25,006 nt of DNA from Apostichopus californicus (taxonomy: Eukaryota; Echinodermata; Holothuroidea; Aspidochirotida; Stichopodidae): assembly GCA_020650975.1 (NCBI GenBank), contig JAIPMN010042011.1:1-25006 (forward strand). Direction: 5' to 3'. The notes beneath the pieces were generated by a model. The model was not told the DNA's origin, made no database searches, and saw only the letters and a list, made by a program, of their open reading frames with translations. The position numbers and the translations under genes are program-made. Positions 9,601 through 17,052 of the stretch are shown here, piece after piece. The first letter of the stretch is position 1. Each line of letters starts with the position of its first letter.

Positions 9601-10858
9601 ACCCACCAAAGTCCACCCGATAGAATTGATACTCAAATTGTATGAACCTTATAACCGTATGTGACCGTAAGCCGCAATAAGATGTAGACATTTGAGTTTT
9701 CCGGAGGTCTGGTAAAAATTATCCAGACCCACCAAATATATTTTTGCAACCCATCAATTTTTTGGGTCACGACCCCACGATGTGTGGACCTTCGGTTAAG
9801 TGTATGTGGCAAGTCAATATGTCAAAAGCAACACATCTGGTGATTCCATAAATGATATTGACAGTTTCTCTCACATTCAAAACTACTTTATATATAAATT
9901 GGTGTTTCAAGGTGTTCATACATCACCTCCTGTCTCTTTTCTTCTTTTGGAATAGTCTGACCTCTTCCAGCCAGCCCATAGCGTAGTCAATCCGCGAGAA
10001 TTCTACGACGCCTGTCTGTACGACTTGTGTGTCTGTCCTACACACCTGCGATGTCTGTGTCATATCTTACTGGCCTATACTCATGAAGCAAGGAAGAGAG
10101 GTGTCAATATTGAATGGCAGAGGACGAACTATTGCGGTGAGTCCAACGTGACTTCTTCCTAAATCTGTTGGCATATGTTCAGTTTAGACATTTAGAAAGT
10201 GGTCTAACTTATTGATTTATCATTAATAGAAAAAGTTTTTATGAGTAATCTGCAATAGCAAACCTAGAAATCACTGCTCGCTTCTCCAGGACCTTAATTT
10301 GACTATCTTTATTTCACGTCAAAACTGTAATACATGCTTGAGATAGATAACCGACCACTGGGCACTTTAAAAGTTGTCTTCTTTTGTGTCTTAAGTATAA
10401 TTTTACTTTATTCATCTTGATCTTATTCTATTCTATTATTTTATGTTACTAATATTTCGTTCTAATCTTGTCTATTTTTTGTGCCTCTTTATTTCTATGG
10501 TATTTCTACCAGTTTGCTTTCATCTCATTGTCGGACAAATCAAAATTGAGTTATTCACTCTCTAAACTGAAATTGTACAGCCCTTCACCAAAGCTTAATT
10601 TGTTTTTGACGTCTTTGATTTATTCTAAACTACCGCTTCTTATTCCTCCTAATAGCTTTGTCATGCCCCAAGGGTGCAGTCTACCAGGAATGTACCTCAC
10701 CGTGTATACCGACGTGTGAAACCATAGATTCGATATCTGAAATCTGCGAAGAGAGCCACTGTGTCCCCGCTTGCCAGTGTCCAGCCGGAATGGTCCTCCA
10801 TGAATTCGAATGCATATTTCCCGAAGATTGTCCAGTGCATGATCCATTACATACCTAG
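336..10858 (+). CDS. Kielin/chordin-like or crossveinless-2-like secreted BMP regulator, 13 exons, 5' end outside window
   Basis: Joined coding exons are 336-604, 2030-2209, 2691-2970, 3459-3544, 3890-4078, 4645-4762, 5573-5733, 5857-5908, 6992-7288, 7951-8098, 8809-8971, 9956-10136 and 10656-10858. All introns are GT-AG and all phases agree, giving 774 residues plus one split codon. Numbering residues from the first whole codon (338), VWC domains lie at 3-61, 64-119, 122-178, 181-240, 248-303, 308-364 and 385-442. A VWD domain spans about 449-592, with GDPH at 453-456 and CGLCGNYNG at 578-586. C8 covers about 612-707 and TIL 711-766. In this family VWC domains bind BMP ligands outside the cell and GDPH is a cleavage site. 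Vertebrate BMPER has five VWC and KCP many more. From memory, the VWD (LPFLAEPL, EFGN) looks KCP-like, while the C8/TIL (LAYT, GAVY) looks BMPER-like, so I give no symbol. The start codon and signal peptide are missing to the left. Confidence 0.9.
541..1480 (+). repeat. 95-bp tandem array over the 3' border of exon A
   Basis: The marker TCATCTTCTC occurs at 561, 656, 751, 846, 941, 1036, 1131, 1226, 1321 and 1416, an exact 95-bp step. The first copy is the real end of exon A. Each copy holds about 55 nt of exon end, a donor GAG|GTAAGG (GT at 605, then every 95 bp to 1460) and intron sequence. The pairs starting near 1131 and 1321 share variants, which suggests a two-unit duplication. The unit is not a multiple of three. 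Confidence 0.93.
1481..1733 (+). repeat. Diverged extra copies of the 95-bp unit
   Basis: Three weaker copies follow the array (near 1495, 1573 and 1665). They are recognised by AAACTACA, GTATGATC, CCCTGTGTTAG and GGATCACTTGAT. They are shorter and much more diverged than the exact array. This suggests an old edge of the array, with renewed copying closer to the exon. Confidence 0.75.
1953..2016 (+). repeat. Direct repeat before exon B
   Basis: A 26-nt block beginning ACCTATATAACAGAGC occurs at 1955 and again at 1991, a 36-bp step. The second copy ends 13 nt before the acceptor of exon B, so it occupies the polypyrimidine and branch-point zone. Confidence 0.8.
2030..2209 (+). CDS. Exon B: second half of VWC 2 and first half of VWC 3
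   Basis: The acceptor is TTTAG ending at 2029 and the donor ATA|GTAAGT is at 2210. It is phase 0 to phase 0, 60 codons. It completes VWC 2 with CxxxxC and CCPVC (residues 90-119), then starts VWC 3. In VWC 3 the usual CxxCxC is DPCLALTC, so the third cysteine is Leu146. Confidence 0.88.
2328..2480 (+). repeat. Possible diverged SINE-like repeat in intron B-C
   Basis: TAGCTCATTTGGG near 2348 resembles a tRNA A box and GGGATTGAATCGA at 2448-2460 resembles a B box. The gap of about 90 nt is longer than in a tRNA. A stretch with similar wording (TTTCTCCTGG then CACCTT.CTTT) recurs near 6290-6325, which supports a dispersed repeat. No tail or target duplication is clear. Confidence 0.3.
2691..2970 (+). 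CDS. Exon C: second half of VWC 3 and all of VWC 4
   Basis: The acceptor is TTCTCACAG ending at 2690 and the donor CAT|GTAAGT is at 2971. It is phase 0 to phase 1. It encodes residues 150-242 and closes VWC 3 with CCPAC (174-178). The fifth cysteine position there is Thr155. It then gives a full ten-cysteine VWC 4 (181-240, ending CCPIC). There is no intron inside VWC 4, unlike VWC 2, 3, 5 and 6. Confidence 0.88.
3108..3206 (+). CDS. Possible 99-nt cassette exon between VWC 4 and VWC 5
   Basis: An open segment has an acceptor TTTAG at 3103-3107 and a donor CCAG|GTAATA at 3207. It starts and ends in phase 1, so including or skipping it keeps the downstream frame. It would add 33 residues, low in hydrophobic pattern and with two cysteines, between CCPICKP and DYSPC. 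Without it the VWC spacing is already normal. The polypyrimidine tract is weak and the stretch matches no domain I know. It could equally be chance. Confidence 0.3.
3459..3544 (+). CDS. Exon D: first half of VWC 5
   Basis: The acceptor is CATATAG ending at 3458 and the donor CTG|GTAAGT is at 3545. It is phase 1 to phase 0. It encodes residues 243-271, with the first VWC cysteine at 248 and the CSTCTC motif at 265-270. NGS at residues 257-259 is a possible N-glycosylation site. Confidence 0.87.
3545..3889 (+). other. Intron D-E, no recognised content
   Basis: This is AT-rich intron sequence with a donor GTAAGT and a pyrimidine-rich acceptor. I see no gene or repeat in it. Confidence 0.7.
3890..4078 (+). 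CDS. Exon E: second half of VWC 5 and first half of VWC 6
   Basis: The acceptor is CCTTGTAG ending at 3889 and the donor ATT|GTGAGT is at 4079. It is phase 0 to phase 0, 63 codons. It encodes residues 272-334, closing VWC 5 with CCPIC (299-303) and opening VWC 6 with CYECQC. The layout mirrors exon B. Confidence 0.88.
4079..4644 (+). other. Intron E-F, no recognised content
   Basis: This is intron sequence with a poly-T run near 4367-4379 and a pyrimidine-rich end. The open frames in it look like chance. Confidence 0.7.
4645..4762 (+). CDS. Exon F: second half of VWC 6
   Basis: The acceptor is CCATTCAG ending at 4644 and the donor ACAG|GTGAGG is at 4763. It is phase 0 to phase 1. It encodes residues 335-373, ending VWC 6 with CCPVC (360-364) and followed by a short linker with a possible N-glycosylation site, NET, at 371-373. 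Confidence 0.87.
5343..5490 (-). repeat. tRNA-derived SINE, minus strand, in intron F-G
   Basis: On the minus strand the order is an A-box-like ACTCGTAGAGCAG (from about 5473), a B box GGTTTGAATCCC (5401-5390), a short body, and an A-rich tail. The tail is seen as the T run at 5344-5358 on the plus strand. That order and polarity fit a tRNA-type SINE. The exact 5' end and target duplication are not resolved. Confidence 0.5.
5573..5733 (+). CDS. Exon G: most of VWC 7
   Basis: The acceptor is TTGTTCAG ending at 5572 and the donor ATG|GTGAGA is at 5734. It is phase 1 to phase 0. It encodes residues 374-427, with VWC cysteines at CEVCTC and three more before the intron. The intron falls later in the domain than in VWC 2, 3, 5 and 6, just before the final CCxxC block. 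Confidence 0.87.
5857..5908 (+). CDS. Exon H: end of VWC 7
   Basis: This is a 52-nt exon with acceptor CTTATCAG ending at 5856 and donor CCTC|GTAAGT at 5909. It is phase 0 to phase 1. It encodes residues 428-444 and completes VWC 7 with ECCRVC. It is too short to stand out as an open frame. Its phase, cysteine pattern and position before the VWD domain support it. Confidence 0.82.
5999..6136 (+). repeat. 42-48-bp minisatellite in intron H-I
   Basis: Three units start at 5999, 6041 and 6089. Each has a TG-rich part (GTTTGTGCATGTG) followed by GACGCCCTAACTTGTAAA. The unit length varies through the number of GTGTGTA steps. Confidence 0.85.
6137..6991 (+). other. Rest of intron H-I
   Basis: No coding signal is seen. 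TTGCATATTAATGAG followed by GGGCGGAGC near 6231-6254 has the look of a dispersed repeat. The 6285-6325 part resembles the repeat at 2400-2445. A 16-nt string AATACTGACCGGTTAA near 6499 recurs near 17556. Confidence 0.45.
6992..7288 (+). CDS. Exon I: N-terminal part of the VWD domain with GDPH site
   Basis: The acceptor is CATCTCAG ending at 6991 and the donor TTGG|GTGAGT is at 7289. It is phase 1 to phase 1. It encodes residues 445-543. The VWD start is seen as CIVFGDPHYRTFDG, then FQGTCSYL and LPFLAEPL. GDPH (7015-7026) is the Asp-Pro cleavage motif known from crossveinless-2/BMPER and several other VWD proteins. A possible N-glycosylation site, NYT, lies in the domain. Confidence 0.9.
7512..7823. 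mobile_element. Non-autonomous DNA transposon (MITE), 312 bp, in intron I-J
   Basis: Perfect 15-bp inverted ends are present: ACAGGGATGTGCTCA at 7512-7526 and its reverse complement at 7809-7823. ATAC flanks both sides (7508-7511 and 7824-7827), a possible 4-bp target duplication. The CAGGG start recalls hAT elements, but those make 8-bp duplications, so I leave the superfamily open. Inside, TGCCCGGCACT occurs twice (near 7601 and 7788). No transposase frame is present. Confidence 0.65.
7951..8098 (+). CDS. Exon J: C-terminal part of the VWD domain
   Basis: The acceptor is GACCTGCAG ending at 7950 and the donor CAT|GTACGT is at 8099. It is phase 1 to phase 2. It encodes residues 544-592, with the typical VWD ending VSWDG and CGLCGNYNGD followed by acidic DDF. 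The split ATG codon is completed by the first base of exon K. Confidence 0.9.
8521..8860 (+). repeat. ~128-bp tandem array over the 5' border of exon K
   Basis: Three copies of intron end plus exon start are seen. The exon-like part begins at 8551, 8681 and 8809, steps of 130 and 128 bp. The copies share GGCTGGTAG, GATAAAGTGTC, the CTAG acceptor, and GATGCGGAAGGCACTG. The first two carry stops soon after the border (TTTGTGAACCC), so they are decoys. Confidence 0.88.
8809..8971 (+). CDS. Exon K: VWD-C8 linker and start of the C8 domain
   Basis: The acceptor is TGCTCTAG ending at 8808 and the donor TAT|GTGAGT is at 8972. It is phase 2 to phase 0. It encodes residues 593-647, including SEFGNTY and four C8-type cysteines. 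The first ~60 nt together with the upstream intron are copied twice, starting at about 8551 and 8681. Those copies decay in the exon-like part, so this third copy is taken as the real exon. Confidence 0.87.
8972..9540 (+). other. Left part of intron K-L
   Basis: No gene is seen. Several TGACATCA and TGACAAC-like words occur between about 9170 and 9480, perhaps remains of an old short repeat. Confidence 0.4.
9541..9802. mobile_element. Possible degraded DNA transposon with imperfect inverted ends
   Basis: CTTGAAGGCCCACAA at about 9556-9570 is nearly matched by the reverse complement of 9781-9800 (CCGAAGGTCCACACA). GGGTCACGACCCC just inside the right end resembles the inner ends of some hAT elements. 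The ends are imperfect and no target duplication is clear. Confidence 0.33.
9956..10136 (+). CDS. Exon L: C8 domain
   Basis: The acceptor is TGGAATAG ending at 9955 and the donor TGCG|GTGAGT is at 10137. It is phase 0 to phase 1. It encodes residues 648-707. The C8 signature FYDACLYDLCVC is followed by CLC, LAYT and a final W...C. Two usual C8 cysteines are absent: the one before the VVxP turn is Ala654 and the one after AY is Ala692. Both are Cys in vertebrate BMPER and KCP as I remember them. Confidence 0.88.
10137..10655 (+). other. Intron L-M, no recognised content
   Basis: The intron is T-rich with a long pyrimidine-rich 3' half leading to the exon M acceptor. The open frame in it looks like chance. 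Confidence 0.6.
10656..10858 (+). CDS. Exon M: TIL domain and stop codon
   Basis: The acceptor is CCTAATAG ending at 10655. It enters in phase 1 and the stop is TAG at 10856-10858. It encodes residues 708-774. Ten cysteines (711, 720, 724, 728, 738, 743, 747, 749, 760, 766) fit the trypsin-inhibitor-like cysteine-rich (TIL) fold that follows C8 in VWD proteins. The last residues, HDPLHT and stop, lie inside the first unit of a 40-bp tandem repeat. Confidence 0.9.
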
Positions 10859-10992
10859 TCAATCGTGGTGATCAAAATATGATCCATTACATACCTAGTC
10901 AATCGTGGTCATCAAAATATGATCCATTACATACCTAGTCAACCGTGGTCATCAAAATATGATCCATTACATACCAAGTCAATCGTGGTGAA
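10841..10992 (+). repeat. 40-bp tandem array over the stop codon
   Basis: GATCCATTAC occurs at 10841, 10881, 10921 and 10961, an exact 40-bp step over about 3.8 units. The first unit holds the last codons and TAG stop of the gene. The next two repeat the TAG and the fourth has CAAG instead. It is the fourth array in this gene whose unit crosses a coding border. Confidence 0.92.
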
Positions 10993-11048
10993 GGAAATTA
11001 GGTAGACAGTACAAACCATCTTATGTTAAGAAAAAAGAAAGATAAACA

Positions 11049-11054
11049 ATTAAA
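11049..11054 (+). terminator. Candidate poly(A) signal ATTAAA
   Basis: ATTAAA lies about 190 nt after the stop. A second candidate, AATAAA, lies at 11462-11467. I cannot tell which is used. Confidence 0.3.
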
Positions 11055-11892
11055 AAACCCTATGTGGTTATATTGATACCCAACTTTTATATCTTCTGAA
11101 TACATTTTTTTTCTTTTTTAATATAATTTTTTGGGGAGTTTTGAGATAAAGTAAACCTACCCCTACGGGAATTCAAGCAAAATAACGTCCCGATTAGTTG
11201 TGTCTGAAAATGAAGGGGACAAATGGTGAATTATTAACTTTAAAAAGTCTGTTGAAGTTGGAACTTGTTATGTTTCCCGTTTTGATCAATGACGACCAAA
11301 CTGTACTGAAATATTGCTTTGACTTTGAACGGAGGAAACTTATAAACCTGGAATATATACATATACAGCACACTGCTACCACTTGAAGAAACAGTTACCA
11401 GTGTAAGAAAAGGTAAAACATGTAAATTATTATTTATAATTCGGACATTGTTATATTTTATAATAAATTAGGTAGGACAAGCAAATAACCTTCAGATGTG
11501 ATACCTAAAAAATGTAGTTCATAACATCATCATGGAAACCTCAAAGCATTTTTTCTTGCAATTGTTGGTTTTTATCTACTCAACAAACGTTGGGGTTTCT
11601 GATCTTATGTGTGCTATTTACTGAATACATTCCAATATCATAGTCATGTGACATTGATAAAGACCATATGATGATAATAGAGACAAATAGAGGCAGAATG
11701 AGAAACCGTAATTACTGAAATCACGTTGAATTCTTCTCTTTGTTTTCTCTGTGTTTGGCATTTTTTGTTTTTTTTTGTTTTGGTGTTTCCTATTCTCGCG
11801 TCAATTTGTTTAAGGGTAGAGTAGAGGCTAACAAGTGCTGCCTTAAAAGGATATGCTGGTGGCATACAACTTATATAGAAGAGAAGTATGTT
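11055..11892. other. 3' UTR or intergenic, no gene recognised
   Basis: AT-rich sequence with short T and A runs. Overlapping open frames of about 60 codons on both strands near 11194-11386 show no domain pattern. Confidence 0.5.
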
Positions 11893-12103
11893 GTGGAGTG
11901 TTAGCTCAGTGGTTAACGCCGGTGCCTTTCAATCATAAGTCACTCCCAGATTAATGTATGTCGTCCAGTTACAGAGTTGTTGACAATTAACAATTCATAA
12001 TCATGGACGTTAAATATGAATGTAAGAGACTGACTTCGGTCAGCTTGCGGCTTTGATAAGCCAATGAGGCTTCTTTGCGAGTTCCTGCTTGCAGGAGGAT
12101 CTA
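11893..12103 (+). repeat. tRNA-derived SINE-like unit
   Basis: The head has a good A box, TTAGCTCAGTGGTTAACGC at 11901-11919. The B box is decayed. The body ends with AAGCCAATGAGGCTTC and a small hairpin, CCTGCTTGCAGG, then runs straight into a TACA microsatellite. A SINE body ending in a simple-repeat tail is a common layout. I do not name the family. Confidence 0.45.
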
Positions 12104-12194
12104 ATATACATACATACATACATACATACATACATACATACATACATACATACATACATACATACATACATACATACATACATACATACATACA
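12104..12194 (+). repeat. (TACA)n microsatellite
   Basis: About 90 bp of uninterrupted four-base repeat, roughly 22 units, sits directly after the SINE-like body. It makes false open frames on both strands. Confidence 0.97.
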
Positions 12195-12735
12195 CTGTGA
12201 GTGGAAAAAAATCATCTCAGTATCATGTCCATAATTATAGTTATAGTCAGATGAATATAAACTATTTTCTCAGATAAATTCTTCCTTCCCTGAAGAGTGG
12301 ATCACAGTGGTTGGTCTGTGATGCCATCATGGTGGATAATTTTTGAAAGCTGTACTTTACTATAATAACATGTTTTTCCATTTGTCCTTGAAAACTAAAA
12401 ATCAAATTAATCACCAGCCCCCTCACCTCCCCTTTTCAATTCCTTAAGATTATTATATAAGTGAGTATACATTCTTCTCTATCCAACATTTCTAAGTGAC
12501 CCTAGACCCTGGGCTGGAGCTCCCCTAACCCCCTCAGCCTCCACCTTCACCCCCTTGTATCTTCTTGCTTGGCTGGATCAAAAATAACAGCAATCAGTAA
12601 ATTACAACTTCAGTTGGTTATGATTTGGCAATTAAATATAAATGCCTTCGTAAATATGAAAATCCTGTTTTGATAAGTTTACGATCTAAAAACAGCCCAG
12701 AAGCTCAAGAACCTGAACATCAAAGAAACTAATTT
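12195..12735. other. Intergenic, nothing recognised
   Basis: There is a C-rich stretch near 12415-12560. I see no coding pattern or clear repeat. Confidence 0.5.
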
Positions 12736-13180
12736 GTACACATGGTAGGATAGCATAAATGTATCCAAAAGTTGTTACACAATTTGGTCAAAACTTGAAA
12801 TGGTTTCAAACACGATATATCCACATAGGAATACTCTGTAGTTCTCATACTTGGCATGTGGATTACTCATACTTGTTACATGAAACTTACTGTTTTGGGT
12901 GGCGGTCATATGGGTCAGCAGAGGTCCAAAAGTCAAATTATCAAAGTGTTTTATTTTGAGGACTTTACCTTCAAAAGAGATTATATATGCATGGTAGATT
13001 ACCCAAATGTAAAAGTAAAATTTCTCCAAAATTTGGTATATGTGAAAGCCCATGTAAGGTTTGCGGTCAAAACCTATGAAAAAGGTCAGGTCTAAACGAA
13101 GATGTTGATTTGACTTCCCCATATTTAGTAGAACCTCCTTATAGTTTAAGGTGGAGGTCAAAGATCGACTTAGATATATG
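12736..13180. repeat. Diverged tandem repeat, ~250-bp step
   Basis: ACACATGGTAGGATA... near 12738 resembles GCATGGTAGATTA... near 12988. Both are followed by AAATGTA, an AATTTGGT word and TGAAA at similar spacing. GGTCA words recur near 12905-12930, 13083 and 13155. The match is only approximate, and the open frames here do not look coding. Confidence 0.4.
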
Positions 13181-14458
13181 CAGTATGAACTTCAGCCATG
13201 GTTTGCCTGCGAACTACTCTTGTGCTGCATATGTGATGTATTTAAAGGCAAGGAATCACATGTGGGGGTTAACCTTTTGTTTTTATTTCATTTTAAATTA
13301 CCACAGCAATATTCGTTCTTTGATTAGATCAGCTAGAAAAGTTTCATCTCCAACAGTGACAAGAAAAGGCCAAGAATTAAATTGACGTGTTTAAATATTT
13401 TCATCTTCTATCAAATTGCCCCGAATTTCAATATAACCCTCTTGTTCGAATTTCTGTTTGAGTACATTAAAAAAAATGCAAAAAGCTCCTTACCCATATA
13501 TATATATTTTTTAATAGAAAACCCAAAAATAGATGTCTCAAGTTTTTGTTCAAACCGTGGAGCCAGCACAGAGTCAGCTATTATCAGACTTTTATCAAAT
13601 GAGCTTCATTGTATGGATAAAACCGCACAACCAATTAAACCTGTAAAAAGGATATTTAATTTACATTTAGTAAGACCACCAAGTTAGTCTAGTGTATTTC
13701 GTTTTTGTGGATTTTAATCAAATGTAATCGTGTTTGAAGAAACTATACCGAGTCTCAATCAAAATTGGTAGAAGATGCCGGTGACAGTTTACTGCGGTGG
13801 TGACTATATTAAATTGCCAGTCATTGTGCGTGAAATCTATTCCGAAGAAACAGCAATAAATCAATATTTATCAAAGTAAAGTAGAATTTCTAGAAAAATA
13901 ATTTGATATTTGGACGATGATTGGTCCTCGTTGTGAATTCTTACTTTTCTAAAATTGAATCCTTATATAACAATGTACCGGTACAGCCAACCAATACCGC
14001 GCATATTTCCCACAAATACTAAATTACTTATTAAATATTTTTGATGGTAACTGTTGCTGGCCTAAAATAGTATTTTGAAAGGCAGTCTTCTATTGGGAGT
14101 GCCTTTGATGCGTTGTATTGTAAGAATATATTATATCTTGTGTAATCACTCTGTAGCTATAGCAGTGAAAGATGGTATTTGCTGATTCAGCTTGCAAAAG
14201 GTCACTTGTAAGAAAATATCTTTGATTTACTCTGCCGGTAATTAGAGAGAGGGGTGGCTGTTTGAACCAGCGGTTGTCGATATGAACCCCCCAGTGAAAT
14301 AAGACAACACAGATTGAAACCAGCTGCACACATATCATATGGTACTTACAGGACTTTATAACGTTTACCACATGTCGGTCAGAGGACTTTAAAAACTATA
14401 GAAATGGTTGCAACGTAATTCTTTGTGGTACCCACACCAACAGTTGAATAACTGTTGA
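13181..14458. other. Intergenic, nothing recognised
   Basis: AT-rich DNA with a short TA run near 13497-13508. No gene, RNA or clear repeat is seen. Confidence 0.5.
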
Positions 14459-14689
14459 AAACTACATCCAAACCAAGCCGATCTCAGAGAAGACCTTCGC
14501 CGGATTCCTGGGGCTTATGACACAAATTTGAATCAAGTGTTTTATCGTCGATCATTCTCTGTTACAGCTCATGAACCTAAGAACATCTTTCCAATTGACA
14601 TGAAGGCGAATCCTAATATCAACACTTCTTTAAGGTATATTAGACTTATCTGTTTTGAAGAACATTGCCGTGACGCTAAAGCCCACTAA
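14459..14689 (+). other. Unassigned open segment, 76 codons stop-to-stop
   Basis: The frame is open from 14459 to a TAA at 14687-14689 and has only one late ATG, so it would be an exon rather than a whole gene. The translation is charged and mixed (RRIPGAYDTN, AHEPKNIFPIDM) and looks more protein-like than its neighbours. TCTGTTACAG ending at 14567 could be an acceptor and AAG|GTATAT near 14634 a donor. I recognise no family, and it may be chance. Confidence 0.2.
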
Positions 14690-15686
14690 CATTGCTCGAG
14701 TTTAGATGTTAGACGCTATCTAAGTATGAGATTGACTAATAGAAAACAAACGGCCATGGACACATAATGCAAATAAAGTGTAGATGACAACCAGCGTTTA
14801 ATAATTGTAAACATATGTAACGGAACAAGTCGGTTAAACTATGCCAATTGAAAAGGAAGTGATAACAGGCAAATGGCAAAGAAAAAATATATTAATCACA
14901 TATTCGGAAAACGGAAATTATTTGCTTGAAGAAGAAAATAAAAATGAATACATATGACTATCTCCGCAATAAGAGCTTGAAAAATAGTTATTTGTAACAA
15001 AAAAGGTGAGTTTATAACGTTGGATGTTGACCATGCGATATTCCTAACCATTTTCTGTGAGAACATCGTCTTGAGTCTTAAGTATCAATGCTTAGTTCTT
15101 TGGTTACAATTCAATATAAATGCATTATTTATTGTAGGCCATGAAAAAACGTTTAATTTTTCATGAGCTTGAACATAGGATACGTTTGGTGAAGTTATAT
15201 AACATTCAAGGGCCTCCCGTTCCCCTTTAGAAATGTTGGTCGATAAGGGATCAACAATGTAAAACGGAGCTATCGTTGTCATATTTAACATATGTCTAGT
15301 GCAACTCTAAGTGTTGCCAATTTTTAAGACATATCGAGCATGTGCAAAGGCATTTGGGAGAACTTTTAGGGGGAGAGGAAAAGAGGAGCCATGCAGACCC
15401 ATGCCGACAGTGACTACGGACCTGACTATAATAACAGCATCAAACACTGCATGCGTAAGCGTAAAACTTCCAAAGACTCATGTAACAATTCAGTTAACAA
15501 TGCAGTACAGATTTCTCAAGTACAAATGATGTGTATTGTGCTGTGACATCAAATAAACTTCCAGCAATTTGGGTTTGTAAAATCTTAAGATCGTGAAATT
15601 TGTGGATTCTCTAAATCAAATATTAATCCTAAAGTCTGCCTTGACTCATCCTTTAGTGCCTTTGTCTTTGTCGTTTACCTCCATTT
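14690..15686. other. Intergenic, nothing recognised
   Basis: AT-rich sequence. A 72-codon frame near 15311-15529 shows no domain pattern. Confidence 0.5.
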
Positions 15687-15687
15687 C

Positions 15688-15692
15688 ATATA

Positions 15693-15723
<31 letters not shown>

Positions 15724-15749
15724 AAATTTATATATCCATGTATATATAG
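15688..15749. repeat. TA-rich simple repeat
   Basis: ATATAT runs, partly interrupted. Confidence 0.85.
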
Positions 15750-15987
15750 CAATACCTATGATTTTCAGCTCGCATGTTCCACCAAATATATGCAAGACCT
15801 TGCTCGTATTGCTTTGTAGCATAATGTTGTGTCAAAGGAAACAATTCAGACTCCATAAATGTGTTAATTATTACAACCACGTGTTCGAATCTAGAAAACA
15901 CTTTCTTCATTCTTACGAACATTGACCAATTAAATCTCGGTTAAAGCCCATTTTCTCGATTTTCATATGATGTAAATTTGGGTGACA

Positions 15988-16155
15988 GGACAAAATCCCC
16001 CAGGACAAAATCCCCCCGGACAAAATCCCCCCGGACAAAATCCCCCCGGACAAAATCCCCCAGGACAAAATCCCCCCGAGCCAAAATCCCCCTGGACAAA
16101 ATCCCCCTGGACAAAATCCCCCCAAGCCAAAATCCCCCCAGGACAAAATCCCCCC
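15988..16155 (+). repeat. Left arm: eleven 15-17-bp C-rich units
   Basis: Units start at 15988, 16003, 16018, 16033, 16048, 16063, 16078, 16094, 16109, 16124 and 16141. Two or three carry the variant AGCCAAAATCCCCC, which also appears in the right arm as GATTTTGGCTT. The plus strand has a C5-C6 run in every unit. Confidence 0.95.
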
Positions 16156-16195
16156 AAGTAATAAAACATCCCATCAATTCTTTACAAAAATGCGT

Positions 16196-17010
16196 CATCC
16201 CGGTCCTCCCGGTCCCCCGGTCCCTCCGGTCCCCGGTACCGTCATCCGGTACCGTTATCTGGTACCCCCACCGGTACCTCCACCAGTTCCCCCCACCGGT
16301 ACCCCCACTGGTACTCTCAGTGGTACTCTCAGTGGTTCCCGGACCAGTACCCCGACCATACCCCGACCGGTACCCTAATAGTTAGCCTGACAGTTACCCT
16401 GACAGTTACCCCCACCGGTACCCCGACCGGTACCCCCACTGGTACTCTCAGTGGTACCCCACTGGTACTCTCAATGGCTCCCTGACCAGTACCCCGGCCC
16501 GTACCCCGGCCCGTACCCCAGCCGGTACCTCAACTGGTACCTCGACCGGTACCCCGACCGGTATCCAAATTGGTATCCTGAAAGGCACCCTGACACATAC
16601 CCTGACACGTAATCTGACACGTACTAGTACTGGTACAATGACCAGTACTTTGACCAGTACCTTGACCGGTCCCTTGAATGTCACACTATCAGGTAGCCTC
16701 ACAATTACCCTCACTGATCTCCCGACCAGTCCCCTGACCGGTACCCTGACCAGTATCCTGACTGGTATCCTTACCAGTACCCTAACCAGTACACTGAGTG
16801 GAACTCTGACCGGTACAGTGACCAGTATGATGACCGGTACCCTGACCAGTCACATGACCGGTACCTTGGCCGGTACCCTCACAGGTACCCTAACAGGAGC
16901 CCTCACATTTACGCTCGTCAGTGCCCTCACTGGTACCCTGACCAGTCCCCTGACCGGTGCCCTGACCGGTACTCTAACCAGTGCAATGACCCATGCCTTG
17001 ACTGTCACAC
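16196..17010 (+). repeat. 12-bp minisatellite core, GGTACC-rich
   Basis: About 65 degenerate units of consensus ACCGGTACCCTG, all in one orientation. The left half (to about 16450) is more C-rich with broken phase, while the right half holds a steady 12-bp step. ACCGGT and GGTACC overlap in each unit and are both palindromic. One frame reads as T-G-T-L repeats and stays open from roughly 16460 into the right arm. Lack of stops is expected when the unit has none, so I do not call a gene. Confidence 0.92.
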
Positions 17011-17052
17011 CTGGGCCATCCCTGGTTGTTGCAGGCAGGCTTTGTATGGATC

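Noticed and set aside
11940-12277. Frames with MYVC and YIHT repeats
   Set aside because: These are translations of the TACA microsatellite.
13110-13687. Two adjoining plus-strand frames
   Set aside because: Low-complexity, Phe/Ile/Asn-rich translation with no known motif.
15311-15529. 72-codon plus-strand frame
   Set aside because: No ATG, no domain, no supporting splice context, and ordinary length for AT-rich DNA.
15913-16385. Repeat-rich frames in the left arm and core (KSPRT-type, GGFCPGG-type)
   Set aside because: They arise on both strands from the 15-bp unit, which is a multiple of three without stops. There is no evidence of coding.
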